Source: Aphrophora alni (lineage: Eukaryota; Arthropoda; Insecta; Hemiptera; Aphrophoridae). From it: a DNA stretch of 64,000 nt. The notes beneath the pieces were generated by a model. That model did not search any database, was not told the origin of the DNA, and saw only the letters and a program-made list of their open reading frames with translations. Both the position numbers and the translations under genes were made by a program. This document shows positions 14,001 through 26,000 of the stretch, in pieces. The stretch covers positions 12,801,138 through 12,865,137 of the forward strand of contig OY740771.1 in the NCBI GenBank assembly GCA_963513935.1, given 5' to 3'. Each line of letters begins with the position of its first letter. Positions within the stretch are counted from its first letter, which is position 1.

Positions 14001-17000
14001 GCCGAGAGGAAGGGATTAATAAAAATGGTTTAAAATTCAGCCCAGCCTATTGGACAGTCAGTTAGGATGATACATCCAGACATTCTCCAATTTTTGTTGT
14101 AAATTTAATCTCAGATCTAAAACAAAAAGTTGTGAAGATTTTTGCCCAAAATTATATTTTCTACAAAGTTTAAAAAACAGAAACAAAGCTATGATGCTGC
14201 ATTTTGCTATACAAATATTGCATTGAATCTAGTGATAATTTAAAATCTCAGATCCAAGATTGATGCACAAACTTAAGTACTTGACAAACCCTAATCTATG
14301 AAATAACTTTGTATAACAAAAATGTACCACACATACAATAAATATGAAATCAAGTTTTGGCTTTGTTTTATTATCACTATAATTTTTAATTTGATAATTT
14401 TCATTGCTCAACTTGATTTTATATAACCCACACACTGGGGCTCATATTAGTGTGTACGTGCATGGAGGGACTTAGCTGGATCTATATATTCTTCCATGTT
14501 GTAGTCTTGGGTTAGATCCCTCTCTTTCATCTTTCGTATCTGGTTTCTCTTGACTAACTCTTTTTCTTTTCCGACTCTGACGCTGTTAGAGTATTCAAGG
14601 GTTAGGGGTCTTTATTTTATCTTTTTCTTATAAGGTAATGATGACTGAGAGATTTTTGCCATTTAAACAACGAGGGAAAAATGAATTCATTTCAGCTATC
14701 ACAACAAGGGATGTTAGTTGAAAGGGTAGTTGAAAGGGTTAGTTGAAACTGTGTCTTTAAAAAAATCAAAGAGGCATGATTTTGCATAGCTTTAAGTTTG
14801 GAAATATTACACTTTCAATTTTGTTTCTATGAAACGAAGATGACAGAACATCTTCTGTGAGAGTATGGGGTTGTTTCCTCGACAGAAACTCAGCATACTG
14901 GAAGGACTTGAAGTCTTAAAGATGCTGATTCCAAGGTTCTCGTGGGTTTTATAAAGAGCATATGGATGTCAATTTTAGTCATGGCCATATTATATACAGT
15001 GTGTCCTGTTAGGGTAATCCAATGTTTGCCTTGGAACAGTTGTTTTTGGATCAATTTGGTTAACATTTTGAATGTTGTAAATATCTATAAAGTATACCAC
15101 AGAATGTTCAAGCAAATATCTTGCATACAGACAAAATGATGGCTGTTGGGGGGTTTAGATTTCTTATTTTTTTTACATCAGAAGTTTAAAAATTATTATT
15201 CACTATTGAAATAGAAAAAAATCTACCACTTAGCATTGTCTAATGAAATAGGTATGCCAGAAAAAGTGTTGTGGGATCTTGAGAATATAATTTTCAATAA
15301 TAATTGCCTTTACCCCTTCATCTGTATTGAAGGTGGTCGTTCTTTTAAGTAGCCCCACAAAAAGAAATCACTAACGGTTAGGTCTAGCAATCTTGGTGGC
15401 TAGTCAATAAATTCTATTCCCAATTCATCAACCAGCGAGTTTATTGTTCAACAAAAATTCACAAATTAGCATAGTATGGGTTGCTCCGAAGATTCAAAAC
15501 TCCATTTCTGGAATTGTAAAGTGTGGAATCATGTGTTGTTTCAATACACCATAGTACATAGTTCCATCGTGCTTTCAGAAATGTTATAAGATAATGCTCC
15601 AATTAACTGACACTGCTGCTCAAACTGTAATGCTCTTACGTTTCAGTTTTTTTCTTTAACTTCATGAGGATGGTTAATATTACAATAAAGGATAAAATAA
15701 AGCAATAAAGCTTAAAGTTTCAAAATATTTAGTAATATAAATGAGCTACAATTGTTCGCCTTGCGGAATCTTCGGACAACAGATAATTAACAGAGCTATT
15801 TCTCTTAAGCCTATTTTCAACTTAAATGACCAAAAAGTATTAAATTCGTCACCCCTTCTTAAACCCATCCTTAACAAAGTTCATTAACCTTCATCTACCT
15901 ACTAGGTCATTCCCCCTACCTTTCCCAATTTCTCTATTGTATTTCAGTTTCTGTTACTTGTGTTTGTATAAATAGTTGTCTATACCTGTTAATTATCAGT
16001 TGCCCTATGATGCTGCAAGACGAAACAATTGTAGCTCATTTATATTACTAAAAATTTTGAAACTTTAAGCTTTATTGCTTTATTTTATCCTTGAATATGG
16101 AGTTTCAACGAGAAATATCTGCTATTACATTAAAAATAATAATAATAATAATTGTAATTGTGTCGATTTACCAAACCATCATATGGTAAAATGTTGATTC
16201 ATCAGAAAACACAATTCAAGATCCCATTCAGGGTCAGTCTCGTAATGTTCAATGGCTTTAGAACAAAACTCCTTTCTTCTGTCTGGGTCATCTTTAAGAA
16301 GACTATTAAGATTGTGGTGTATGTGGCCAAACAGTAATAAGTGAAGGTGTTATGTGTCAGTAGGTTCGTTTGTTTAAAATGGGAAAACAAATATTCACAA
16401 TGAGGAAAGGAGTGACAGGCCATCTTTAGTCAGTGATGAACTTGTTCAGAAAATTGATAAAAAGGTCTGTGAAAATTGGCAGTTCATAAGCTCTGAACTT
16501 TCTGATTGTTCAAAAAGCTAGAAAAATGAACATTCTTTATTTTTGTATGAGCTAGTCAAATCTAATATCTATTTTGAGACTTTAAAAAAATAAGAAGGGT
16601 GAATAAGGTTAGAACACAGTTGTGACACATCTATTTCATCTTATGTTCATCTTATGCACAACAAAGATGTAGATAATACAATAAAATCAACCACATCCAT
16701 ACATGACCGAATTTGAATTATGGGTTTTGTTAAGTCTTTTTGTTGACTGAACCGGATGATCGATATCAATCAGATAAATGAGATTCTACAGTACTTGTAA
16801 ACTGATTTGTTAATGATTTTAAAATGAACTTGACAATTATAATTGAAGGTATTAAATAATCATGTACAATATATTTAGTATTTCTTATCTTATATCAACA
16901 ACATTTTATCTCAAGGTTTATTCAGGTATTTGCTGTTGTAAATGCAGGAATTTTTATAGCTTTTAAAATTTATATGTTATCTTTGCTAGACGTGTTTGGT

Positions 17001-20000
17001 TAAAAAATAACAAAACTTGCGAATTCATCATTAATTTCATGTGTTCTGTGTAGTTTGTTATATTTTCAGTTGTATTTGTATCGAATACTTATTTTGTTAT
17101 GGTATGTTTTAAGCTACTATTGTTTTATTTTTACTAGGTTACTTAATTAAATTAAAATAAGAAAACAAAATAATTATAGGCTACTAATCGTAAGTGTTTA
17201 ATCCTCTCTCTTTTGCATTAATTTACTGACAGCACCTCTTTTGTATCATTAAATTAGTAATTCTGCTTTGTTGTTTTAAAACTAACATTCTTTATATTTT
17301 ATTGTTTTTTAAACATAGAAAAAAAGTTTTACATTAAATAACACAATATGCTTTATTCACAATCATCTTGGTGCAAATAAAGTGTTTATTGTGTTTTCTT
17401 TCTTAGGAAATTTGTATTATTACATTCAATCAAAATTTAGTTTTTATTGCTTAATATTTTATTTCAAATATCTTTTTATTTGAAAATCGAATTGATTTTG
17501 CAGTATTTATGTATATACTTACCAAACTGTAATTATTCACTTAAATTAATTTTGATTTTCATTGGCTTAAATTATAAATTTTTATGCCCATAAATAGGAT
17601 CTAGTAAAATCTGCTGCCATGCCCGCATATGCAATACAACAAAAAAATGACAAAATACAATTATTGTTTTAAAAATATAACATTAATTATATATCTAAAT
17701 AAATCGTCTATGATATTGGCAATATAATTTTTACTTCATTTTCAAGGAAACCTTTGTGGTCTGGTTTTGCTCATCAACAACTACTTTTGTTATTAACTAT
17801 TTGGTTTTTCAGTATCAGATAGGATATACAGTGTGTTCCAAACGTCCTGGACCGGTTCAACAATTTGAAAACCAAAAAAGATATTTTATATGTGCCTTCT
17901 GATAAAAAAATACTTTCTGTCGAATGAGAAATTTTTACCTATCCTCCAAAAATAAGGGTTTGGGGTCAACTCAATAATCTTAAATAGAAACCTTCCTTCT
18001 TAAACCTTCCTCTTTTATAAGGTTTATTTTTTATAAATGTTATAGGGCATATTTATTCAAATACAACTGCGCAAACTAGAGGTTGATATCTTACTCCTAT
18101 CTGAAATGGCGGGCGTTCAAATATTTCAAATGGGTATTTTACTTTTTATTTATATTAAGTTATTGTAATAAAATAAAAATGGCTAAAAATCAGCATATGT
18201 AAAGCCTAGCTCAACATTCTATAAACGAATTTTCTATGATATTATTTTAATTTTGTTAGAATATCTGTTTTGTTATACACAACTTCTTATAACATTAAAG
18301 ATGTTTTAATATAAAAATAGCCAATTATCTTCGCTTTCTTTTTGAAATGGAGTTCACAATACAGTAATAATAATATAGATTGAACAATAACATTATGATA
18401 TTTATCAGCTATGATGTACAAAATTAATGTTTGGCAATTTGAAGCAGGGAAAAATATAACTTTAAGGGCGATTCCTGCTCTTCGGTGAATATCTATCAAA
18501 ATACTGAAGAATTTCGGGTATGCACACCTCTAGAATTTTTTTGATAGACACTTCAAGGATAAAAATTGATCCAGTAGTTTCTAAGAACTCAGGGTAATAA
18601 AAATCCTGCTTAAGTATTAAATATTTAAATTTGGAAACAAAATGTATATTTATCTATAATGTACTTAGAATTAAAAATAATATTACAGATTCTTGCAAAA
18701 CTAGTCTGTGGCTTGCATAAGCCAAACCGTCAAACATTATTGCCCAAGTCAAGTGTGCCAGACCTATATCAGACTTTGCCAGTTAAAAAAGTGCGTAATC
18801 TTGGTGGTAAACTTGGAGACGATGTAGTAGATAGACTGGGCATTAGTGTGATGGCTGATTTAGCCAAATTTTCAGAAAGAGATTTACAAGCTCGATATGA
18901 TGAAAAAACTGGGTAAGTTTTTAATCTTTCATTGAAATTATAATAATCTTACAATTAGTTATTTATTTGAAAATGAAATAATTCCCGATTGTGTAATTAT
19001 AATTAGTTTATACATAAATACTTTTATTATTGTCAGTAATTGCACTAAAATATATTAAACAATTTGATGGATGGTTTCGTGGTACTTACACACACCACCA
19101 TACAATATAGCACAAGCAGATCCTTTAATATAATGACCTAATGTAATCTTCTCTAAATATAAAGTAAAAGTTGGTTAATAGGTTAACACGTTAGCTGCCA
19201 TATCGGTCCGATCGGACCGAAACTAAGGTGACTGTACATGCAGCGTTACGGCACGATCGGACCGATAAAGTCACTGACGTAATGTTTTGTTTTGTGGCTC
19301 ACAGTTCGATAGTGCAGCAACCTATCGGCATATTTTGGTATTCTCTGGATTGGGTAAAGACGTGTGTTAGACATAGTATATTGTATGCTTTAATAACCGT
19401 TACCATGGTTACTCAATATAATATTAAAATCAGTGGATATTTTGACTTTTTTGTCGGCACGATCGGACCGATTAAAAATTTTACAAAAACATTTTGGTTT
19501 AGTAATGAATAATTCACAAAGAATACAGTTGTAAAATGAATATATGTATTTATAAAATAAATATTAGACAAATAAAATAGCGAGCTTGCCAACATAAAGA
19601 AATGAAATAGCCCGTTTAGATTTTTTTTTTAACACCAAAATTACCTCGGTCCGATCGGACCTAAACGTTATACTACGATTAAAATTAAAGCCGAAAAATT
19701 GCATTTCGGTCCGATCGGTCTCGGAACTATATATGCATAAATGTAAATAAAATTAGTAAATACTATTGCCTTATATTATTTAACATAGGTAGATGCAAAA
19801 ATAATAATGGAAAAATAATTTGGTAATCGTGGCACTCACGGCAAGAGTATCGTATTAGGCCTTGGCAGCTAACGTGTTAATCAATATCTGTTTGTTGGTC
19901 CGTCAAGTGATCCAATAGTGCTGATTTTACTGCGGTTTCAGATCCCTAGTGAATCCACCTTCAGGTGAAAACATTGCTCGTAAGATGTTGTCAAATTATT

Positions 20001-23000
20001 AACACTTCCAGTGAGCAATGTTTTCACCTGAAGATGGATGCACTTGATATTTAAACCGTGGCAGTGTTCAAACACTACAATTGGATCACATGGCGGACCA
20101 ACACAGGTATTTATTAATCTATGCATTAAAATCAGAGACTGGAGACCTTACCTCAATGAAAAAGTTGGTTCTTGAACCTTGTAGTAATTCTTTAAATTGT
20201 ATTGGTAGATCCATATCTTACCCAGTAGAGTAAGTTTGTTTAAAACAGTTGTTACACAAGTTTTCTGAATCTCATAATTGTGTATATAATTACAGTACTT
20301 TCATGACATTGAATAGGTCCAAACGAACTTCATAGATATGTATATATTAAAAAGTTTCTACTCGCTTCACTCGTGTCAGTGTCTCAGCCCTCAAAGATGT
20401 ACATAATATGTGAATGAGTCTCCACTCGTTAAGTTTGTGTTGGTGACTTGGTTCTGCCGGATCTCCGAAATTATATGAATATCATGTTTTCTTGAGATCA
20501 GGGTTAAAAAATTACATTTTTGACAATAACTTTGCTTATTTGTCATCGTAAATAGGTGGATTGATACTTAACATGCAGCATTGAAATCTACAATTTTGTA
20601 TCTATTGTAGTGTGTAATAGGTTGAATAACATATGAGATATGAACAAAGACTGTTTCAAATGACATCAAATTATGACATTTTTAAATAGATTTTCTGAGT
20701 TTTAGTGGAGTTCTATAGGTACAGTATAATCCCCTAGACCAATATCCTATCTTAGTTTTTGTGGCCACTATCATGATTATGTACAGATGACAATGGGAAC
20801 GGATGGAGTGCATATCTAAAAACACTTTTGCAGTTTTTCGAGACCATAAAACATGAAGATCAGTTAAAGAAGGAGGTTGAAATTTGTTTTTTGCGATTTT
20901 TAAACTTCCCGTATACAAATTATACTGAGTTTGTATAAATGAATTGTACAAAATGTATGTACACAAAACGCTATGAAAAGAAACTAAACGGACATTTGAA
21001 ATTGCCTAATCAGTAATGATAAGATATATCTACAAATTCCCAAAAATCTTTTACTTATCTCTCAATCAACTGGAAATTTATATTATTATAATTTAATTTA
21101 TGATGATGGTATAATTATGAAACACTTTTAAATTAAAGAAAGTAGATAATATTAGCTGGTCAAAATAAGGTATTTATAAACCTTTTAATTTATAACATTC
21201 TTGTAATTTAATTTTTACAAAAGTCTTGACTTGTACCATTTAATACTTTTTATTATACAAACCATTATATTGTATTTATTTTAGTAGTTTAAGTATTTAT
21301 ATGTATATGTACTATATTCATTAAGTCTTACTTATATTTACTGTTGCAGTTATATTTCCAGTCAAAATAATAAAAAAAAACATTTGTAATGTTTTACATT
21401 TTTACACTTATCGTTTTCAAAGTCTAATTTAAAATATAATAGAGCTTGTCTGATAATTGGCGATGGTGACATCAGTAACCAGTAGAAAATCCCGGTTGCG
21501 ATAGAGAAATATTAGTGGTTCATTTGCCGTTACATCGGGTTATCGGCGGAATATTGGACTTTGGATTGACGACTTATTACGGAATAAGATGTGAGATATT
21601 CAAAGTATATAAATCACATATTAGATTATTTTTATATATAAAATGGTCAGGAATTGTGTATAATTATAAGAATATTTTAGGTTTAAGAGCTTAAATATAA
21701 AAGGATTAATTTAATCAATCTGACAACCCTGTTAGTTCGAATCGTTGAAAAGAGATGTAACAACACTGTTCAGACCATCGTTCCATTGACTAAGGTAAAA
21801 ACCTTCTAGAAACTTCCAAATTCAAGTGATGTCATAATAAGTCAACTTATTGATAGAAAAAGTAGGAAATTTTTACCTTGGAGAGAGGCGAGGTAAAAGA
21901 CACTTTTGATAACATTCCAACTGATGTGGACTGTCCAAGTTAAAGCAGATTATCGTATGGTTAGGAGACGATTATTTTAAAGTCTTAGAATAATAACACA
22001 AGTTGTTATTCTAGGAGAATATCCAAGTTTAGTATTTAAACTATAATAATCTCTATTTGGAGCAAGTAAATTGTATTAAAAGTGACCAATTTAATGAATG
22101 TGTGTCTGGTATAGGACATGATAAGTTTGACAATTAACAGAATTCTTGAAAATGAATGATTTATTGTAGAAACTATATATAAATTCAAGTTTGATTTAAA
22201 GACATTAATTATAATAATTAAAGGAATCATTGAGATATATTGTCTTTGGGGGAATTTTTGTTGACTTGAAAAAATAAAAAAAGGACATGATTTGGTTGAA
22301 TTTGAGAACTATTTTATGTACATTTTGATTTGGTTAAAATTTGAAGACTATTTTATTAACATGTAGGTTGGATTAATTTTGTTAATATTAAGTTGTTTTT
22401 TTCTGTTCTAAATCTGATAATTAAATGTATGCATTTCAGATATCACAATTGTGTTTTAATTTACGTACATTCTTCCAGAGAATTTTCACCTCGGGATTAA
22501 CTTTAATTTAAAAAAAGAGTACATGTTGGCGGCCTATATTTTGAATTTAAATAGTTTGACTATGGATGTACAAAAGTAAAGTAAAGTAAATAATTTTGAA
22601 ATCAGCAAAAATCATGACCAGAGTAGAGAGGAAGTTTACACATTTTTAGTGCCGAAATTGTTTTCAGAATTGTGAAACATTTCTGCCAAATATATGAATT
22701 TTGTTATTTCTAAATTTTCTCCTTGTATTTTATATAATTATTATAATAGGATGTCTCATTATACAATAATTAGGCAAGTTTAATTAATTTTGTGGTTACA
22801 CTAAATAATAAAAGTGTTTTATTTTTAAAATGGAATACCACCAAGCACCTACGATTCTTAGCATAAAATAGTTTAATAATAGGATGGGTTGACTTCACAT
22901 TTTTGAACAAATTTGTTTAATACAAACAAGTTAAATATTAAGTATTTATAGGAATGTCTATGTTATAGAACTTTTTATTTGTTCACAGTTCATGGCTGTA

Positions 23001-26000
23001 TAATATTGCTAGAGGCATTGACTTGGAGCCAGTTACACCACGACTTGTAACCAAAAGCATTGGTTGTTGTAAAAAGTTTCCAGGCCGTAGTGCTCTTGCT
23101 ACCAAGAAAGATGTCAATCATTGGCTTGCTGAATTAGCGGCTGAAGTGGCTGAAAGATTAGAGGAGGATTTTTCCATGGTAATTTATAGTAATTTAATAT
23201 AACAGATTTCCTAGTGCTCTAGGAGTTGTAACATGATCTTATTGGTTATTAAATTAATAAGTATAAATATTAATTATTTATCCTATAGTGAGGATAGATG
23301 CGGCAATGTTAAGGATTTAGTAGTCTTGGGTTAGAATCCTCTATATAATATTTCCTATCAAGTTTCTCTTTTCCAACCCTGACGTTATTAGAGTATTTGA
23401 AGTCTTTAATTTATGATCTTTTCTACCTTTCTTCATAAGGCGATGATGACCAAGAGATTTTATCTCTCTTTAAATGGACAAAGAGGAACAAATAAATAGA
23501 TATTAATTAAATTTTGAAAATGGTCTATGTTCCTAAAGTTCCAAATATTTAGAACCATAAGTACTGATATTTTTTTTTAAATATAATATTACGCAATTTG
23601 AAAATTAATTTTTGCAACCTTGGGGTTTTATAATTTTAAGAAATTTCATAATAGAGATATTTTAATGATGATTAGTTAGGTAAGCTATTTTTTTTTTAAT
23701 GCTTTAACAAATTAAATAGAATAAATTCTACTTCTTGCACTGCATCAAAACTGAGGTTACTCAGATTCTGTTTTTATACTCGGGCAGTACAGTAAAATGT
23801 AGAACATGTGTAAGATGCAAATCTTAGCATCCAGAAGCGTACTACTCAGCAAGAGCTTGAACTAAAATTTAATTATTTGAAACTGACACATTGCAAGCTT
23901 CTGAGCGGTGAGATCAAGTTTTTTAAAATTTATGATATCTGCAGCCACTAATTAGTAAACATTAAGGATTGGTTTTAGAATATAAAACTGTAATGTATTT
24001 CAGATCAAAGTTTGATTGTTCCAGAATAAACGACGAGCTCAGCTTCTTACTTTGTCGTTTCAACAAGACATTTCTGGACGGTCTGTTGCGATGTCTCGAT
24101 CTGGACCTTTCTCCAGCTATGAACCTGATAAAATAGTCTCTATTGCTCTTTCTCTTTTGCAGAAAAGCAACACAGCACCTTCTTCTTCAGAACTCTGGTA
24201 AAAATTATTGCTTAAATTACTTTGTTGAAGTCATTCAATATGATGTTAAAACGTTTTTTCCAGATATTCCCGTGTAAGAGAGTTATGAAAAACAACTAAA
24301 TTAAATTTATTTTAACTTTTTCAAATGTATGGAAATCATTATTTTATCATTGTTAAGATTAATATATCAGGCTCAGGATAGAAAATTATAGAGTTAAATT
24401 TTAATATTTGTAGCTAGATTAATAAGATACTGGACATAATGTAAGTTTTACATCAGCTGAAATGTCAAAAATACGTACAAATATAGATTCCTCCTAATCA
24501 GAAGCAAAAAAATTGTTAAAACTTGGAAAGTACTGCACCGATTTTAAACAAGTTAATGGGTACCATCATGGTACATACCAGCCCCATTATACAATGTAAT
24601 ACAAGCAGGATCCTCTAAATGTGCTACCAAAAGTTGGTTTGACCTTGTAGGAAATGTTAAATTATATTAGTAGATCATGGAGATTTACCCAGTATACATA
24701 GGGTAAGTTTATAAATAAATATTCAGTTTGACTTGTGAGATAATATTAGATAGAATAAAACTCGAACACAATATCTCACAAAAATTATGTTTACTTAATC
24801 AAACGTGGTTCAACATCAAAGTCGCCATCCTCAGTGATACATAGATATAGTTAAGATATGTAGCTTATGTATATCACTGAGGATGGCGACTTTATCGTTG
24901 AAACGCGTTTGATTAAGTAAACATAATTTTTGTCAGATCTTGTGTTCGAGTTTTATTCTATCTAGTGTAAGTTTGTTTAAAATAATTGTTACACATGTTT
25001 TCTAAATCTTGTAATTGTATATTCTTTTTTTGTACAGTAGAGTCCCGCAAACTCGGCGTAATGTGGACCGGAAGTGTGCCGAGTTTGTGAAATGCCGGGT
25101 TATCGGGAATAAGGGCAAAAAATAAATTGTAAATGAAACACCAAAGCGGCGGCGATATCAAACGACTTTGTCGATAGCGGTATCCCATTGTCGGCGGTGT
25201 AAAAACAACGCTGCACCAAAGCAGCAGCGAGTCAAACGACTTTGTCGATAGCGGTATCCCATTGTCGGCGGCGTAAAAACACCGCGGCATTGGCACCAGT
25301 CGGTATAGCAGACATACACCTGTAAAAACGTTTGATGGGCCGCTTTTTTTCCATGAATCAATTTAGTATACATTATTGAAAATATAACATTTCTTTTCAG
25401 TTTTCTTTGACTGGTTATGGATCTACGCACAGTATATACAGTAAATAAAAATGAGGGAGTTACGAAAACGGAAGCGTGTGTTGGTTTCGTTTGAGACGCG
25501 GTTAAATGTGTTAAAAAGACTTGACAGAGGGGAATCTGTATAAAAGCTTTGTGACGAGTTTAACGTGGGAAAAGTACCATCAACGATTCGAGCGATCGAA
25601 GTTAATGCCCGCTTTGGGATCTGCCGAACTTTTACGAACATCGCTGTTTTTAGCAATATATTTTTTCCTGTCGGGGTCGCCGAGTAATCCGGACTGCCGG
25701 GTTATCGAGTGCCGAGTTTGCGAGACTCTACTGTATTGTATATTTCAAGAATTTTAATTCAGTTCTGTATGAGATCACTACAGTCTCTTGTACCAAATTT
25801 AATGTTTCTATCTTAATTTTTGTGCACATTATTGTGTTTACGTACAGACGACAATGATGGCGGACAAATGAGAGGTCGAATTTTTTTATGATTAACAAAC
25901 TTACCCTATAGTTCATATTTTGGGTAAGGTTGCTTGATGGTTGCTTGTTTAATGAAGAAAAATAAAAGGACTTTAGTGTTTCTCATCGAAATACTATATA

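Larger units (their letters stand above)
24535..25920 (+). repeat. Dispersed repeat family R, copy interrupted by two later insertions
   Basis: R-family sequence runs at 24535-24738, 24965-25034 and 25736-25920. The gaps are filled by a palindromic element (24740-24970) and a Tigger element (25035-25733). Removing both restores the family order: GGTACCATCATGGTACATAC, GTAAGTTTGTTTAAAA, TCAGTTCTGTATGAGATC, and TTTTTGTGCACATTATTGTG. This dates the two insertions as younger than this R copy. Confidence 0.7.

Noticed and set aside
19228..19512. 94-codon frame inside the TTAA-flanked MITE
   Set aside because: No similarity to a transposase or other family recognised; composition follows the element.
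24958..25430. Minus-strand frames with repeated FYAADNGIP / FTPPTMGYRYRQS
   Set aside because: They translate the 72-bp duplication inside the Tigger element; no transposase homology on that strand.
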